A DNA stretch of 64,000 bases from JADLHS01 sp964594985 (GTDB lineage: Bacteria; Verrucomicrobiota; Verrucomicrobiia; Limisphaerales; JADLHS01), in assembly GCA_964594985.1 (NCBI GenBank), contig CAZQNQ010000011.1:81283-145282 (forward strand), in the 5' to 3' direction. Shown here in pieces: positions 49,374-58,372 of this stretch. The notes beneath the pieces are model-generated. The model was not told where the DNA came from, ran no database searches, and saw only the letters and a list, made by a program, of their open reading frames with translations. The position numbers were made by a program, and so were the translations under genes. How positions within the stretch are numbered: the stretch's first letter is position 1; each line of letters opens with the position of its first letter.

Positions 49374-52346
49374 TCAGCGTTTGGTGATGGGGGCGGTCAG
49401 GCGCACAATCGTGCCGCGTGCCGCGCCCGGCGTCATTTCAAACGCGCCGCCGACATCTTCCATGCGCTTGCGCATGTTGCGCAATCCATTTCTGCCGGTT
49501 TTGGTGGCGGCTTCCCCTGGGCCGCGGCCGTTGTCCTCGATCTCGATCAAAAACTTCTCCGCATCCAGCCGCAGGCGAATCTTCACCTCGGAAGCGCGGG
49601 CGTGCTTGACGACATTGTTCACCGATTCCTTAAAAGCGAGGAATACGTTGTGACGCAGGTCGGGCGGAATGTTGGCCGTGGGCAGTTCCGTCGGCACATC
49701 GAGGCGGTAGCGCAAATCCGCCAGCGCGAGGTAATCTTGGGCGTACTTGCAAGCGTAGGTGACCAAGCCATCCAGCGTGTCGTTGGACGGATTGGCGGCC
49801 CAGACGATTTCATCGAGCGCATCGGACGTGGTGCGCGCGGTCTGACAAATCTGCTGCGCATACGCCGCAATCTCCTGGGGCGAATCCTTGTCTTCCCCGA
49901 CCATTTCGCCGAGCAAGCCGACCTGGGTCAGATTTGCGCCGAGTTGATCATGCAGGTCGCGCGCGATGCGGGCGCGTTCCTTTTCCAAGGCTTCCTGCTG
50001 ACGCAACAGCGCCAGTTGGCGTTGCAGTTTCTGGGTGGAAACAAAATAGACAACCCCGGCAATCGCTCCGACCAGAACCAAGCCCCCGATCGTTTGAAAC
50101 CACCACGTTTTCCAGAACGGCGGCAGCACGGTGATATTGAGCGCGACGTCCTGGTTGTTCCAATACCCGTCTTCATTGCAGGCCCGGACCCGGAAGTGGT
50201 ATTCGCCCGGCGGCAGTTTGGAGTAACTCACGCTGCGGCGGTCCGTGGGGGAATTCCAGCGCTCTTCGTGTCCCTCCATCCAATAGGTGAAGCGCGCCTG
50301 CTTGGGCGCCGTCAAATTCAGGCTGGTGAAAAAAATATCCATCCGCTCGACGTGGGCCGGAATCACCAGCTTGCGCAATCCCGCGCCGTCCAAACGATTC
50401 GTGTGCTGTTCCTGATCATCAAGCAGCACGGATTCAATCGCCACCAGGGGCAGGTTCGTATTCAGAATCAATTCCGCCGGATTCACGCCGACCAGACCAC
50501 GGATGGTTGGAAACCACAACCGCCCGTCCGGGGTGCGCCACGCGGCAGGCTGGGAGCCCTGCGTGCATTCGCTCGTGGGCAAACCATCGCCGGTGCTGTA
50601 AATGCGACAGGAAACCGCGGCGGTTTTCCCGGGCGCCTGAGTGGTGAGCGCCTTTTTTTCCAGCCGCATCAAACCAAGATTTGATCCGATCCACAGATGC
50701 TCCTGATCATCCTCAATCAGATAGCTGATGCTGTCGCTGGCCAATCCGTCCTTGGTCGTGAAACGATCCCAGCGCCCCCGCGCGAGCCGGCCCAGGCCGT
50801 TTCCGGTGCCGACCCACAGCACGTCATCCGCATCCGCGCAAAGCGAAGTGATATTCTCGCTCGGTAAACCGTCCCCTTGATGATACGAACTGAATTTACC
50901 GTCCTGCCAGCGGTTCAAGCCATTGCGTTCCGTGCCGATCCAAAGATTGCCCTCGCGATCCTCGGCCATCGCCGTGATCCGATCGGCGGAAAGGCCGTTT
51001 TGCCGGTCCAGCCACCGCCATTCCTGGCCGGTCCAGCAAGCCAATCCCGCATCCGTGCCCACCCAGAGATTGCCCGGCCGGTCTTCAAATAAAACGGAAA
51101 TGTTGCGCCCCAGCAAACGCGGATCACTGGCGGGCTGAAAGCGGCCGCCCACCAATTCGAACAAGCCGCCATTCCGGGTGCCGACCCAGACCCGTTGGTG
51201 GCGATCTACGAGCACAGCGGAGAAATTTGGATTCCCGAGACCTTGCGCGGGGCCAAAGTCCTGCCATGCCTCCGCCATGGCATGCGTGACCCCGCCGCCA
51301 TTGAACCCCAGCCACAAGCTGCCATCAGAAGCGGCACAAACCGATTGCACCACCCAATCCCGTCCCGCCGGCGCCACGCGGAACGGATTCCCCTTCACGC
51401 GATTCAATCCGCCGCCATCCGTCCCAATCCACAGATTGCCTTCCCGGTCTTCACTCAAGGAAAGTGCGGTATTCTGCAACAAACCCTCGAACGCGTGAAA
51501 CTGTCCGTCGCGGGCGAAACGATATACGCCACCGTTCTGGGTGCCGACGATGAGATTGCCCGCGTGATCTTCCAGGGCCGTCATGATCCGCGCTTTGCCC
51601 CACGGATAATTCGAGGCAAAAACCACCGCCGCCGCCGGGCCATTGGTTGGAATCCGGTAGATCTTTTCATTCGCGAACAACCAAAAACCGCCCTGCGGAC
51701 TGATGCACAGATAATCCAGCCTGCCCGGCAGGGCATTGGTCTGGAGAAACAATTCAAAATTGGCGGCCCGCGCGTCGGCGGCCACCCGAAACAACTGCGA
51801 ATCCGTCCCGATCCAGATCTGCCCCGTGGTCGTCGCAATCACCGCGCGCGTGGCGCTCGGCTTCAATTCCGGCACCCACACCTGTTCTACTTTGTCGTTC
51901 TGACATCGCGCCAGGCGTCCATCCGCCAGATAAAGCCAGACCGCCCCAGTGACATCCTCACAAGTGGAGCGGAGTTCCGCACTGCCGCCGGGGATGTCGA
52001 GCGTTGTGACCCGGCCGTTCTGGATCAATCCCACCGAGGTACCCGCCCCCACCCACAACCCGCCCCGCGAATCCTCGAAGAGATGCACGATGGTGTTGCC
52101 GCCCAAGCCAGGCGTATTCCATTCTCTAAAAACCTCGTAATGATTGCCATCAAAGCGGGCCAGCCCGTCTTTGGTCCCCAACCAGAGATAACCATCGCGC
52201 GTCTGGGTCATCGCGATAACGGAGCTTTGCGGCAGACCGGGCGGGGCCGAATCCACAATGTACGCCGCCGCGGCGGCCATCCCCCGGATGGCCAGGCCCA
52301 CAAAGCACAGCCCGATGAGCGCACGCTTGAATCCGATTCTCGGCAT
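49374..52346 (-). CDS. Propeller-type hybrid sensor histidine kinase (Reg_prop, Y_Y_Y, HisKA_3)
   Basis: A 990-residue membrane sensor kinase. After a signal/anchor (LIGLCFVGLAIRGMAAAAA) there are about 14 repeated blades of the two-component regulator propeller type (each with WLGTKDGLARFDG- or LWIGTDGGG-like strands), then a Y_Y_Y domain (near residues 665-730), a transmembrane helix (about 740-760) and a HisKA_3 dimerisation domain with the phospho-acceptor His in ARIARDLHDQLGANLTQVG (about residue 800). The HATPase domain has FKESVNNVVKHARASEVKIR and IEDNGRGPG. The periplasmic part probably senses a sugar or polymer. The start at 52346 (MPRIGFK) is my choice; ten codons upstream is another. 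The cognate regulator follows. Confidence 0.9.
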   Translation of the reverse strand: MPRIGFKRALIGLCFVGLAIRGMAAAAAYIVDSAPPGLPQSSVIAMTQTRDGYLWLGTKDGLARFDGNHYEVFREWNTPGLGGNTIVHLFEDSRGGLWVGAGTSVGLIQNGRVTTLDIPGGSAELRSTCEDVTGAVWLYLADGRLARCQNDKVEQVWVPELKPSATRAVIATTTGQIWIGTDSQLFRVAADARAANFELFLQTNALPGRLDYLCISPQGGFWLFANEKIYRIPTNGPAAAVVFASNYPWGKARIMTALEDHAGNLIVGTQNGGVYRFARDGQFHAFEGLLQNTALSLSEDREGNLWIGTDGGGLNRVKGNPFRVAPAGRDWVVQSVCAASDGSLWLGFNGGGVTHAMAEAWQDFGPAQGLGNPNFSAVLVDRHQRVWVGTRNGGLFELVGGRFQPASDPRLLGRNISVLFEDRPGNLWVGTDAGLACWTGQEWRWLDRQNGLSADRITAMAEDREGNLWIGTERNGLNRWQDGKFSSYHQGDGLPSENITSLCADADDVLWVGTGNGLGRLARGRWDRFTTKDGLASDSISYLIEDDQEHLWIGSNLGLMRLEKKALTTQAPGKTAAVSCRIYSTGDGLPTSECTQGSQPAAWRTPDGRLWFPTIRGLVGVNPAELILNTNLPLVAIESVLLDDQEQHTNRLDGAGLRKLVIPAHVERMDIFFTSLNLTAPKQARFTYWMEGHEERWNSPTDRRSVSYSKLPPGEYHFRVRACNEDGYWNNQDVALNITVLPPFWKTWWFQTIGGLVLVGAIAGVVYFVSTQKLQRQLALLRQQEALEKERARIARDLHDQLGANLTQVGLLGEMVGEDKDSPQEIAAYAQQICQTARTTSDALDEIVWAANPSNDTLDGLVTYACKYAQDYLALADLRYRLDVPTELPTANIPPDLRHNVFLAFKESVNNVVKHARASEVKIRLRLDAEKFLIEIEDNGRGPGEAATKTGRNGLRNMRKRMEDVGGAFEMTPGAARGTIVRLTAPITKR

Positions 52347-52400
52347 GAACGCATGGTTGGAAGACACGCCAGTCAAGTAAAGCCGATTGATTTGGATAAC

Positions 52401-52472
52401 GGAACGCCGATCTCCCGATCCGGCGGGTTCCTGGCGAGCTTGCTCCGAGCCGGGGCGGAGACCGGCGCTCCC
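52401..52472. repeat. Inverted-repeat element, GGGAGCGCC family copy 3
   Basis: Left arm GGAACGCCGATCTCCCGATC (52401-) and right arm GGCGGAGACCGGCGCTCCC (to 52472). It lies in the 230-bp gap between the kinase gene and the accessory island and may mark the left border of the island. Confidence 0.7.
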
Positions 52473-52579
52473 ATCAGGCCACCGGCTCAGGCTCCTTGCA
52501 GAATTCCTATGGCTAAATCACTAGTTTATTTGTGATGAGCCCTGCGTTCGGCAGGGCATCGCGCCACTCGCGCCAACTG

Positions 52580-53341
52580 TTAAGTGAGTCTAGTTGGGAG
52601 CGTATGATCTACTTCAACAGCCAGCTCCACGGCTTTATCGAAAGCGCAGGGAAACTCTGACGCTAAGGCTGCCCCACCGATTTCAGTCGGGCGGCATCGA
52701 ACTGTGCCGATTTCATTCCGAACTTGGGCGAAGTGTTCTTGCGTCTTCTGTTTTGCCTCCGCAATTGCCGGAGCCCATTCGTCGAGGACTGATTGTTGCC
52801 AAGCAGAGTCGTCTTCCCTCACCTGCCACGTATCCAACTGGACAAGCGGCAGACCGGCAGCGCGGTAGAGTGCCAATACAAAGTTTGCACACGTTAGGCC
52901 TAGTCGCTCGGGACCGAGAAGCAAACTGCCCTCTGCTGAAAACCAGTCTTGTTCAGGAGAACTAAACGCATACGGGATGCCTTGGTTTTTGTTTTTTCGA
53001 TACAAGCGGCGTGCGAATGCAACGAGCGCCGGCAAGCGCACAGGTTCTATCTCGCATAACACACACAACTGTCCATGACGGGGCAACTCGTGGAGCAATT
53101 TCCTGTGCCCCCAAAGATGAAGCACGTAGGCGTCGCTCCCTTCGTTACGATATAAAAAACCCACGTGAATCCAGTTGGACTTGAGACGTTCTAAAACTAT
53201 TCCGGCATACGTATCGGGTGGTGGTTTTCTTGACGGAGCAACCAGCTCGACAAGAGAACGCAGCCATCTCCCGAGGAGAGTTGTTGGAACGGCCTGAGGG
53301 ACCGGCGGAGGCCAAGGAAACATCCTCTCTTCCATGGTCAT
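52580..53341 (-). CDS. Papain-like-fold protein coupled to the type IIL restriction enzyme
   Basis: A 253-residue protein. Start ATG 53341 lies inside the stop of the restriction gene (ATGA), so translation is coupled. Residues WIHVGFLYR (His59) and LTCANFVLALYRAAGLPLVQ (Cys151) give a His-then-Cys order, as in circularly permuted NlpC/P60-type (YiiX/LRAT-like) enzymes; a second His lies in YVLHLWGHRKL. The C-terminal part (about 180-253) is helical and charged. No signal peptide or zinc motif. I do not know its function; a hydrolase acting on a cell-wall, lipid or peptide substrate, or a modifier of the partner enzyme, is possible. Fold assignment is tentative. Confidence 0.6.
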   Translation of the reverse strand: MTMEERMFPWPPPVPQAVPTTLLGRWLRSLVELVAPSRKPPPDTYAGIVLERLKSNWIHVGFLYRNEGSDAYVLHLWGHRKLLHELPRHGQLCVLCEIEPVRLPALVAFARRLYRKNKNQGIPYAFSSPEQDWFSAEGSLLLGPERLGLTCANFVLALYRAAGLPLVQLDTWQVREDDSAWQQSVLDEWAPAIAEAKQKTQEHFAQVRNEIGTVRCRPTEIGGAALASEFPCAFDKAVELAVEVDHTLPTRLT

Positions 53342-56300
53342 AGTCCTTTGAGTGCGGCGTCGGCTTTTTGTCCCGCTGCGAGTAATCGCTTGTGCACTAC
53401 TTCCCGAAGCTGGGCTCGATGAGGCAGCTTTTTGGATGCGGGAAGCGTTACGGTAAGGACTCCAATCAAGACAGAGAGGGGGCTGCGTTCCGGTTCCGAC
53501 GCGACTCGAACGAGGAAGTCGTCGCATTCGATGAACTTGTTTTCGCAAAGCAGGTCGTCGAGACGGTCATAGATGATGTCTAGACTGTCCGTGACTACCT
53601 CGCCTCGCTTTTCTTCGGATGGACGCGGCTTGAATGCATCGAGATACCATGCTGGGAGTTTTGAGTTAGCCTCAACCACTGCCTCCTCGGCTGCCTCCTC
53701 GTCTTCATCCGGTTCGTCGGCGTTGGCAGTAGGCGTCGCATTGCCGTTCGCTCCTGCTGTAGCCTTGGGACGTCCTTTCTTACCCTTCCGAGTGATCGGA
53801 AGTAACGGCACCGCAGCACTCTCATACAGCGCGAAAAGGTGCTCTACACGCTCTCCGCTGCTTCGGAATTTGTCAGTGCGATAGCAACGGTCCACGGCGA
53901 GGTCCAAGTCAGCGTGAGCACGGGCAAGCTTGGCTGGCATAGTCAGCGGGTCGTAAAGGTCCGCGAGAGTGCCCTCACCTTCGGGCGGAAGGTAGGGTTT
54001 TCGAGCGTCTAGAACTGCCTGAGCGGCAGCCTCGACTGCGGCACGTCGTTTAGGGTCCAACACAGCCGGCCACGGAAACGTGTTATAAACCATCGAGCCA
54101 GAGTAACGAACGTCGGACTTCAAGCGACCTCCTACCACGCGCAGCCACGCCATGTGCATCGCTGATGTCAGGAAGCCAAAAATGAAACGGTCATTGGTCG
54201 GCAGGAGAAAGTTGGTGTTCGCCGAAATGATCTCAGGAGGGACAATCCCGATCGGAACGTATGTGCGGCGCTCCGATGAAACCTCGGGAATAAGGATATA
54301 CTCCGACGACTGCGGATTCAGATAAAAGAACTGCCATGGTGTTCGTGCAGCGGCCCGCGTTGGAGCAGCACTGCTGCGCTGGCGAAATTCCTGCACCTTC
54401 TGCACACGCTCCATGACTTTTGGAAGTGTCCGAAACTCGGCAGGCGTCGCGTCCACGAGCCAAAGGCACCATCGCATGTTGCCATTGATGAACTCCGCGG
54501 AACCAGTGAAGCGTCGCAGGAACCTTTCGGCCTCCGGCTCCTCGCGAACCAATTCGGCCTTCTCTGCATCTGTCAGGATGAGGTTCCCATCGTCAGAAGG
54601 TTTATTGCCGCAACGGATTTCAGGAATGTTCGCCAGCGGTTTAGATCGCTTTGTGACAAATGCGTCTGAGCCGGGTGTCAGGTAAGGACTGATGTTTGCA
54701 ACTGACATGACACTTGGGCGCGTCGGGTCGGGCTCATAGTCCACGATGATCTTCCGGTCTGTATCGAAAGCCGCGAAGCCGATAATGACGACATGAACAT
54801 GAGCGGCACCACGCGCCTCACTCATCCAGGCGAATGTGCGGTGGGCAAAATGAATCTTAATATGGAACTGGCCGAAGAGCATGCCCCACACAATCGGAAC
54901 CTGCTCGCCTTGCGTAATCGAGTTGGTCGAAACGAGACCGACTTTGATTCTTGTGCCCTGAATGTATTCGGCTGCCTTTCGGAACCAGCAGACAACATAG
55001 TCGATGTCGCCAAGATTTTTGAAGTCGCCAAACACCGTCCGCATGTCTCCCTTTTGAGCGTCGCTCTGATAGTGCTTTCCTACAAACGGAGGATTGCCGA
55101 GCACATACGTGCATTGTTCAGGTGTCAACACGGTGCGCCAGTCCAGTGTGAGAGCATTGTACTGAACAATGTGCGGGCTGTTGCGCAAGGGCAGTCGCTC
55201 GAAGCTCTGGCCGAACGCCTCCGAAACGAGTTGGTTCATCTGGTGGTCCATCAACCACATTGCTACCTCGGCGATGCGCGTTGGCCATTCCGAAAACTCA
55301 ATGCCGTGGAATTGGTCCACATCCACCAAGATGAGGTCTCTAACATTGAGAACGCGTTGAGGTTCGTCAGCATGCCGCTCGCGCAGTACCTCCAGCTCAA
55401 GTTGCCGCAGTTCGCGATACCCAAGGACGAGGAAGTTGCCGCACCCGCATGCAGGGTCCATGAAGCGCAAACTGCGGAGCTTGTTGTGAAATTCAACTAT
55501 TCGCGCCTTTCGCCGAGTCGAGCGGTCACCGCGAATGGATTCAAACTCGGCTCGCAACTCGTCGAGGAAGAGCGAGCGCACCACCTTCATGATGTCGCGC
55601 TCGGAAGTGTAGTGAGCACCCTGCTGACGGCGCTCCTTGTCGTCCATGATGCCTTGAAATAGGCTGCCGAAGACGGCTGGCGATACACGCGCCCATTGAA
55701 ACTCACAGGCGGCCAGTAGCGAATCACGAGTACGACGCGTGAATGGTGGGAACTTAAGAGGGTGTTTGAAGAGTTCGCCGTTGATGTAGCGAAATCCGGC
55801 GAACGTGTCTCTTACCGTTGCGGGCCAGCGATCTTCCGATGTGTTGAGAACGTCAAACAGTTCATTCAGCCGAGCGCCGACGTCTGAGCCATCTTCGCGG
55901 GTTTGTTGGCGAACGAAGGTTTCAAACGTGGATGGCTCAAAAACTCCAGTGTCGTCGGCGAATAAGCAGAACAGCAGCCGCACAAGCAGGCGTTCCAAAT
56001 CAGTGCCCACGAAACCCTGAGACTCCAGCGTGTCGTGGAGTTCGCACATCCTGTCATATGCTTTCTGGTTGGCCGGGTCTTCTGGGTCGAGGCGGAGGGT
56101 TCGCTCACCTTTGAGGAAGGCAAAATGCCGGGCATAACGATGCAGTTCCGCGAGCGAAAAACTGGTAACTGCGTAGGGCCTCCCCGCGAAAAGCGGTAAA
56201 TCACGATCTTCATCTGGCTCCAAATCGTAGAGCGCAAAGCGGGCGAAATCGGAAACGATGACGAAGCGGGGAATCTCATCGAACCGGCTTTCTCTCGCGA

Positions 56301-56592
56301 GGTCTTCGATGTAGGCGAATGCTTGGGACTCCGCAGCAGCGAGGCTCTTCCCTGCACTCTTATGTTCAACCAACAGCATTCCCCGCCAAAGCAAGTCGAT
56401 GTAGTTGTAATCACCATGCAGGTTCCTTACTGCCACTTCGAAAGAAGCGACCGTTCGCCGGTCCCGTCCGAACACGGCGAAAAATTCATTCCAAAAGGTC
56501 TGCTTGCCAGCGGCTTCGCTCGCCTCATCTGCCCAACGGCGCGAGAATGCTATGGCGCGGTCTCGAACTTCATTCCATGAGAGGTTTGGCAT
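53338..56592 (-). CDS. Type IIL restriction-modification enzyme, MmeI-like
   Basis: A 1084-residue single-chain restriction-modification protein. The N-terminal nuclease has the PD-ExK-like set Asp66 (NYIDLLWRG), Glu76 and Lys78 (LLVEHKSAGKS). A helical linker follows. The N6-adenine methyltransferase region has motif X GAHYTSERDI (325-334), motif I FMDPACGCGNFL (377-388) and motif IV VLGNPPFVG (497-505). The remainder holds the target-recognition and C-terminal helices (to about 950) and a charged linker. This matches MmeI, where one polypeptide cuts and methylates, only one strand at the site. The longer C-terminus (MmeI is about 919) may be specific to this branch. GC looks lower than the neighbours by eye. 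The recognition site is unknown. Confidence 0.87.
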   Translation of the reverse strand: MPNLSWNEVRDRAIAFSRRWADEASEAAGKQTFWNEFFAVFGRDRRTVASFEVAVRNLHGDYNYIDLLWRGMLLVEHKSAGKSLAAAESQAFAYIEDLARESRFDEIPRFVIVSDFARFALYDLEPDEDRDLPLFAGRPYAVTSFSLAELHRYARHFAFLKGERTLRLDPEDPANQKAYDRMCELHDTLESQGFVGTDLERLLVRLLFCLFADDTGVFEPSTFETFVRQQTREDGSDVGARLNELFDVLNTSEDRWPATVRDTFAGFRYINGELFKHPLKFPPFTRRTRDSLLAACEFQWARVSPAVFGSLFQGIMDDKERRQQGAHYTSERDIMKVVRSLFLDELRAEFESIRGDRSTRRKARIVEFHNKLRSLRFMDPACGCGNFLVLGYRELRQLELEVLRERHADEPQRVLNVRDLILVDVDQFHGIEFSEWPTRIAEVAMWLMDHQMNQLVSEAFGQSFERLPLRNSPHIVQYNALTLDWRTVLTPEQCTYVLGNPPFVGKHYQSDAQKGDMRTVFGDFKNLGDIDYVVCWFRKAAEYIQGTRIKVGLVSTNSITQGEQVPIVWGMLFGQFHIKIHFAHRTFAWMSEARGAAHVHVVIIGFAAFDTDRKIIVDYEPDPTRPSVMSVANISPYLTPGSDAFVTKRSKPLANIPEIRCGNKPSDDGNLILTDAEKAELVREEPEAERFLRRFTGSAEFINGNMRWCLWLVDATPAEFRTLPKVMERVQKVQEFRQRSSAAPTRAAARTPWQFFYLNPQSSEYILIPEVSSERRTYVPIGIVPPEIISANTNFLLPTNDRFIFGFLTSAMHMAWLRVVGGRLKSDVRYSGSMVYNTFPWPAVLDPKRRAAVEAAAQAVLDARKPYLPPEGEGTLADLYDPLTMPAKLARAHADLDLAVDRCYRTDKFRSSGERVEHLFALYESAAVPLLPITRKGKKGRPKATAGANGNATPTANADEPDEDEEAAEEAVVEANSKLPAWYLDAFKPRPSEEKRGEVVTDSLDIIYDRLDDLLCENKFIECDDFLVRVASEPERSPLSVLIGVLTVTLPASKKLPHRAQLREVVHKRLLAAGQKADAALKGL

Positions 56593-56663
56593 TGGGAAAA
56601 TCTATTTGTTCTCGCAACGTCTCGTAACTTCAATCGTATTGTTATTGTGATTATTATCGGCAT

Positions 56664-57830
56664 TCAACTCAACGGCTCAGTTCCTTCGTTGAGAATCTTG
56701 AGATATTTGTCGTACGCGTAAATGCGGCCGTAATTGCGCCCGGTAGTTTCGCGGGCAATGCTGAGTTTGGCCAGGTGTATGAGGGACGCGGTCACCGTAG
56801 GCGCGGTTAGTTTCAATTCCGCGCCGGCACTGGCAATCGAGAGGATCGGCTGGGCCTGGAGCAGCCGATGAACGCGCAAGGCCGAGCCGGAGGCTTTGCC
56901 AATGGTTTGAATGCGTTTCTCGTCCGCGGCGGCGAGTTTCATCAGGGCTTTCGCGGTTTGCCCGGCTTGATTGGCGGTTTCTTCCACGCCGGTCAGGAAG
57001 AAGCGCAACCACGCTTCCCAATCGCCGGTGAGGCGGACGGATTGCAGGAGGTCGTAGTATTGCTGGCGGTGTTGCTTGAAGTAGAGGCTGAGATACAGCA
57101 GCGGCTCGCGCAACGCGCCTTCCGCGCAGAACAAAAAGGTGATGAGCAGCCGGCCCAAGCGTCCGTTGCCGTCGAGGAACGGATGGATGGTCTCAAACTG
57201 GACGTGCGCCAGCGCGGCTTTGATCAGGAGCGGGGTTTTGACCGGGTCGTTGTGCAGGAATTTTTCGAGCGCGCCAAGACATTCGAGCACTTGGTCGGGC
57301 GGCGGCGGAACGAACAAGGCATTGCCGGGCCGCGTGCCGCCCACCCAATTTTGTGAGTGGCGGAATTCACCCGGCTCCTTCGTGCTGCCGCGTCCTTTCT
57401 TCATCAGCACGCCGTGAATCTCTTTCAACAGTCGGAGCGACAACGGAAGTTTTTCCAGTCGCTTCAGGCCGTAGTCCATGGCGGCGACGTAATTGGAGAC
57501 TTCCTGAACGTCATCAATCGGCACGCCGGCAACGCCATCCATTTCAAACAGCATGAGGTCGGAGAGACTGGATTGCGTGCCTTCGATCTGTGAAGACAAC
57601 ACGGCTTCCTTGCGAACGTAGGAATAGAGGAAGATGGCCGGGTTGGGCAGAACGGTAGTCAACCCATCCAGCCGGCCCAAGGCGAGCATCGCTTTTTCAA
57701 TCAACGCCTGAATCTCGGCGTCGAGTTCCAACGCGGGCAACGGCGGTAGAGGATTGGGAACAAAGGCACGGGCATTCTCGCCCGCTGCTGAGGGGAGCGG
57801 AACGTAGTGGCCGGTTAACCCGCGTTTCAT
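56664..57830 (-). CDS. Fic family protein with inhibitory helix and C-terminal wHTH-like region
   Basis: A 388-residue Fic-domain protein that would transfer AMP (or another group) from ATP onto target hydroxyls. The complete motif HPFLDGNGRLGR lies at residues 216-227. The inhibitory helix motif S79-xxx-E83-G84 (SSQIEGT) is present upstream, so this is a class II Fic protein with auto-inhibition. N-terminal Fic_N block is LPPLPALELDAEIQALIEKA. The last 70 residues (SALRVHRLLQAQPILSIASA and LTAPTVTASLIHLAKLSIAR) have a winged-helix-like pattern, implying DNA binding. Three operator-like motifs lie 33-87 bp upstream of the start. It faces the restriction gene with a 70-bp gap. Confidence 0.88.
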   Translation of the reverse strand: MKRGLTGHYVPLPSAAGENARAFVPNPLPPLPALELDAEIQALIEKAMLALGRLDGLTTVLPNPAIFLYSYVRKEAVLSSQIEGTQSSLSDLMLFEMDGVAGVPIDDVQEVSNYVAAMDYGLKRLEKLPLSLRLLKEIHGVLMKKGRGSTKEPGEFRHSQNWVGGTRPGNALFVPPPPDQVLECLGALEKFLHNDPVKTPLLIKAALAHVQFETIHPFLDGNGRLGRLLITFLFCAEGALREPLLYLSLYFKQHRQQYYDLLQSVRLTGDWEAWLRFFLTGVEETANQAGQTAKALMKLAAADEKRIQTIGKASGSALRVHRLLQAQPILSIASAGAELKLTAPTVTASLIHLAKLSIARETTGRNYGRIYAYDKYLKILNEGTEPLS

Positions 57831-57862
57831 GGACTGTTAAGCAAGTTTTAATTCCCGCCGAA

Positions 57863-57917
57863 CAAATTAAAGGATGAGGGCTTATCCTTTAATTGTGAAG
57901 CGCCAAATTAAAGGATG
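57863..57917. promoter_or_regulatory. Three-site operator AATTAAAGGAT upstream of fic
   Basis: CAAATTAAAGGATG at 57863-57876 and again at 57904-57917, with the inverse ATCCTTTAATTG at 57884-57895 between them. The centres are about 20 bp apart, i.e. two helical turns, and adjacent copies are in inverted orientation. This is typical of an autoregulator operator and matches a winged-helix region at the Fic C-terminus. No other gene is in 57831-58026. Confidence 0.75.
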
Positions 57918-58026
57918 CGTTAACTCGCCTTTTAGAACTCCCGATGGGGCGCAGGTTGAGATTACGACCGGAGTAAGATTATGACCAAGTTATCCGCGCT
58001 TTTACAATTGCTTAGGGAAAGAAAGA

Positions 58027-58101
58027 TGGTGCGCGATACAGGGTTCGAACCTGTGACCCCTACCGTGTCAAGGTAATGCTCTACCACTGAGCTAACCGCG
58101 C
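58027..58101 (-). tRNA. tRNA-Val(GAC)
   Basis: On the minus strand the cloverleaf starts GCGCGGTTAGCTCAGTGG. The anticodon GAC is at plus positions 58067-58069 in the loop TTGACAC. The T-arm GGTTCGAACCC is intact. The acceptor stem pairs GCGCGGT with ATCGCGC (one G-T), with discriminator A and an encoded CCA. It reads GAC, so it is for valine codons GUC/GUU. Confidence 0.97.
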
Positions 58102-58372
58102 ACTTACCGGCCGAAAACGATGCCGGGAAACTGGCGCATTGGCAAGCGCAGAATCCGCGCCCGCTCGGTTGTTTCCGGCGGAGAAGGACTGCGCATTATT
58201 TGCGCGCCTCAACCGGGCGACTGCGCAAGTCGTGCGCGACTCGGCGCGCAAACACCCCGGAAACACTGCATTTTCCGGCTGGCACGGACATTGCAAGGGA
58301 GGCTCATCACGAGGTCGCATTGTGCGGCCTCGTTGTCGGTTCAACCAAACAAATCACAGCAGGAGAACAGAT

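Noticed and set aside
48780..50684. Plus-strand open frame of 634 codons antisense to the sensor kinase
   Set aside because: Shadow of the response regulator and kinase genes; no start signal and no domain.
58027..58101. tRNA-Val as integration site with att duplication
   Set aside because: No second copy of the tRNA 3' end was found in the window, and no integrase gene is present.
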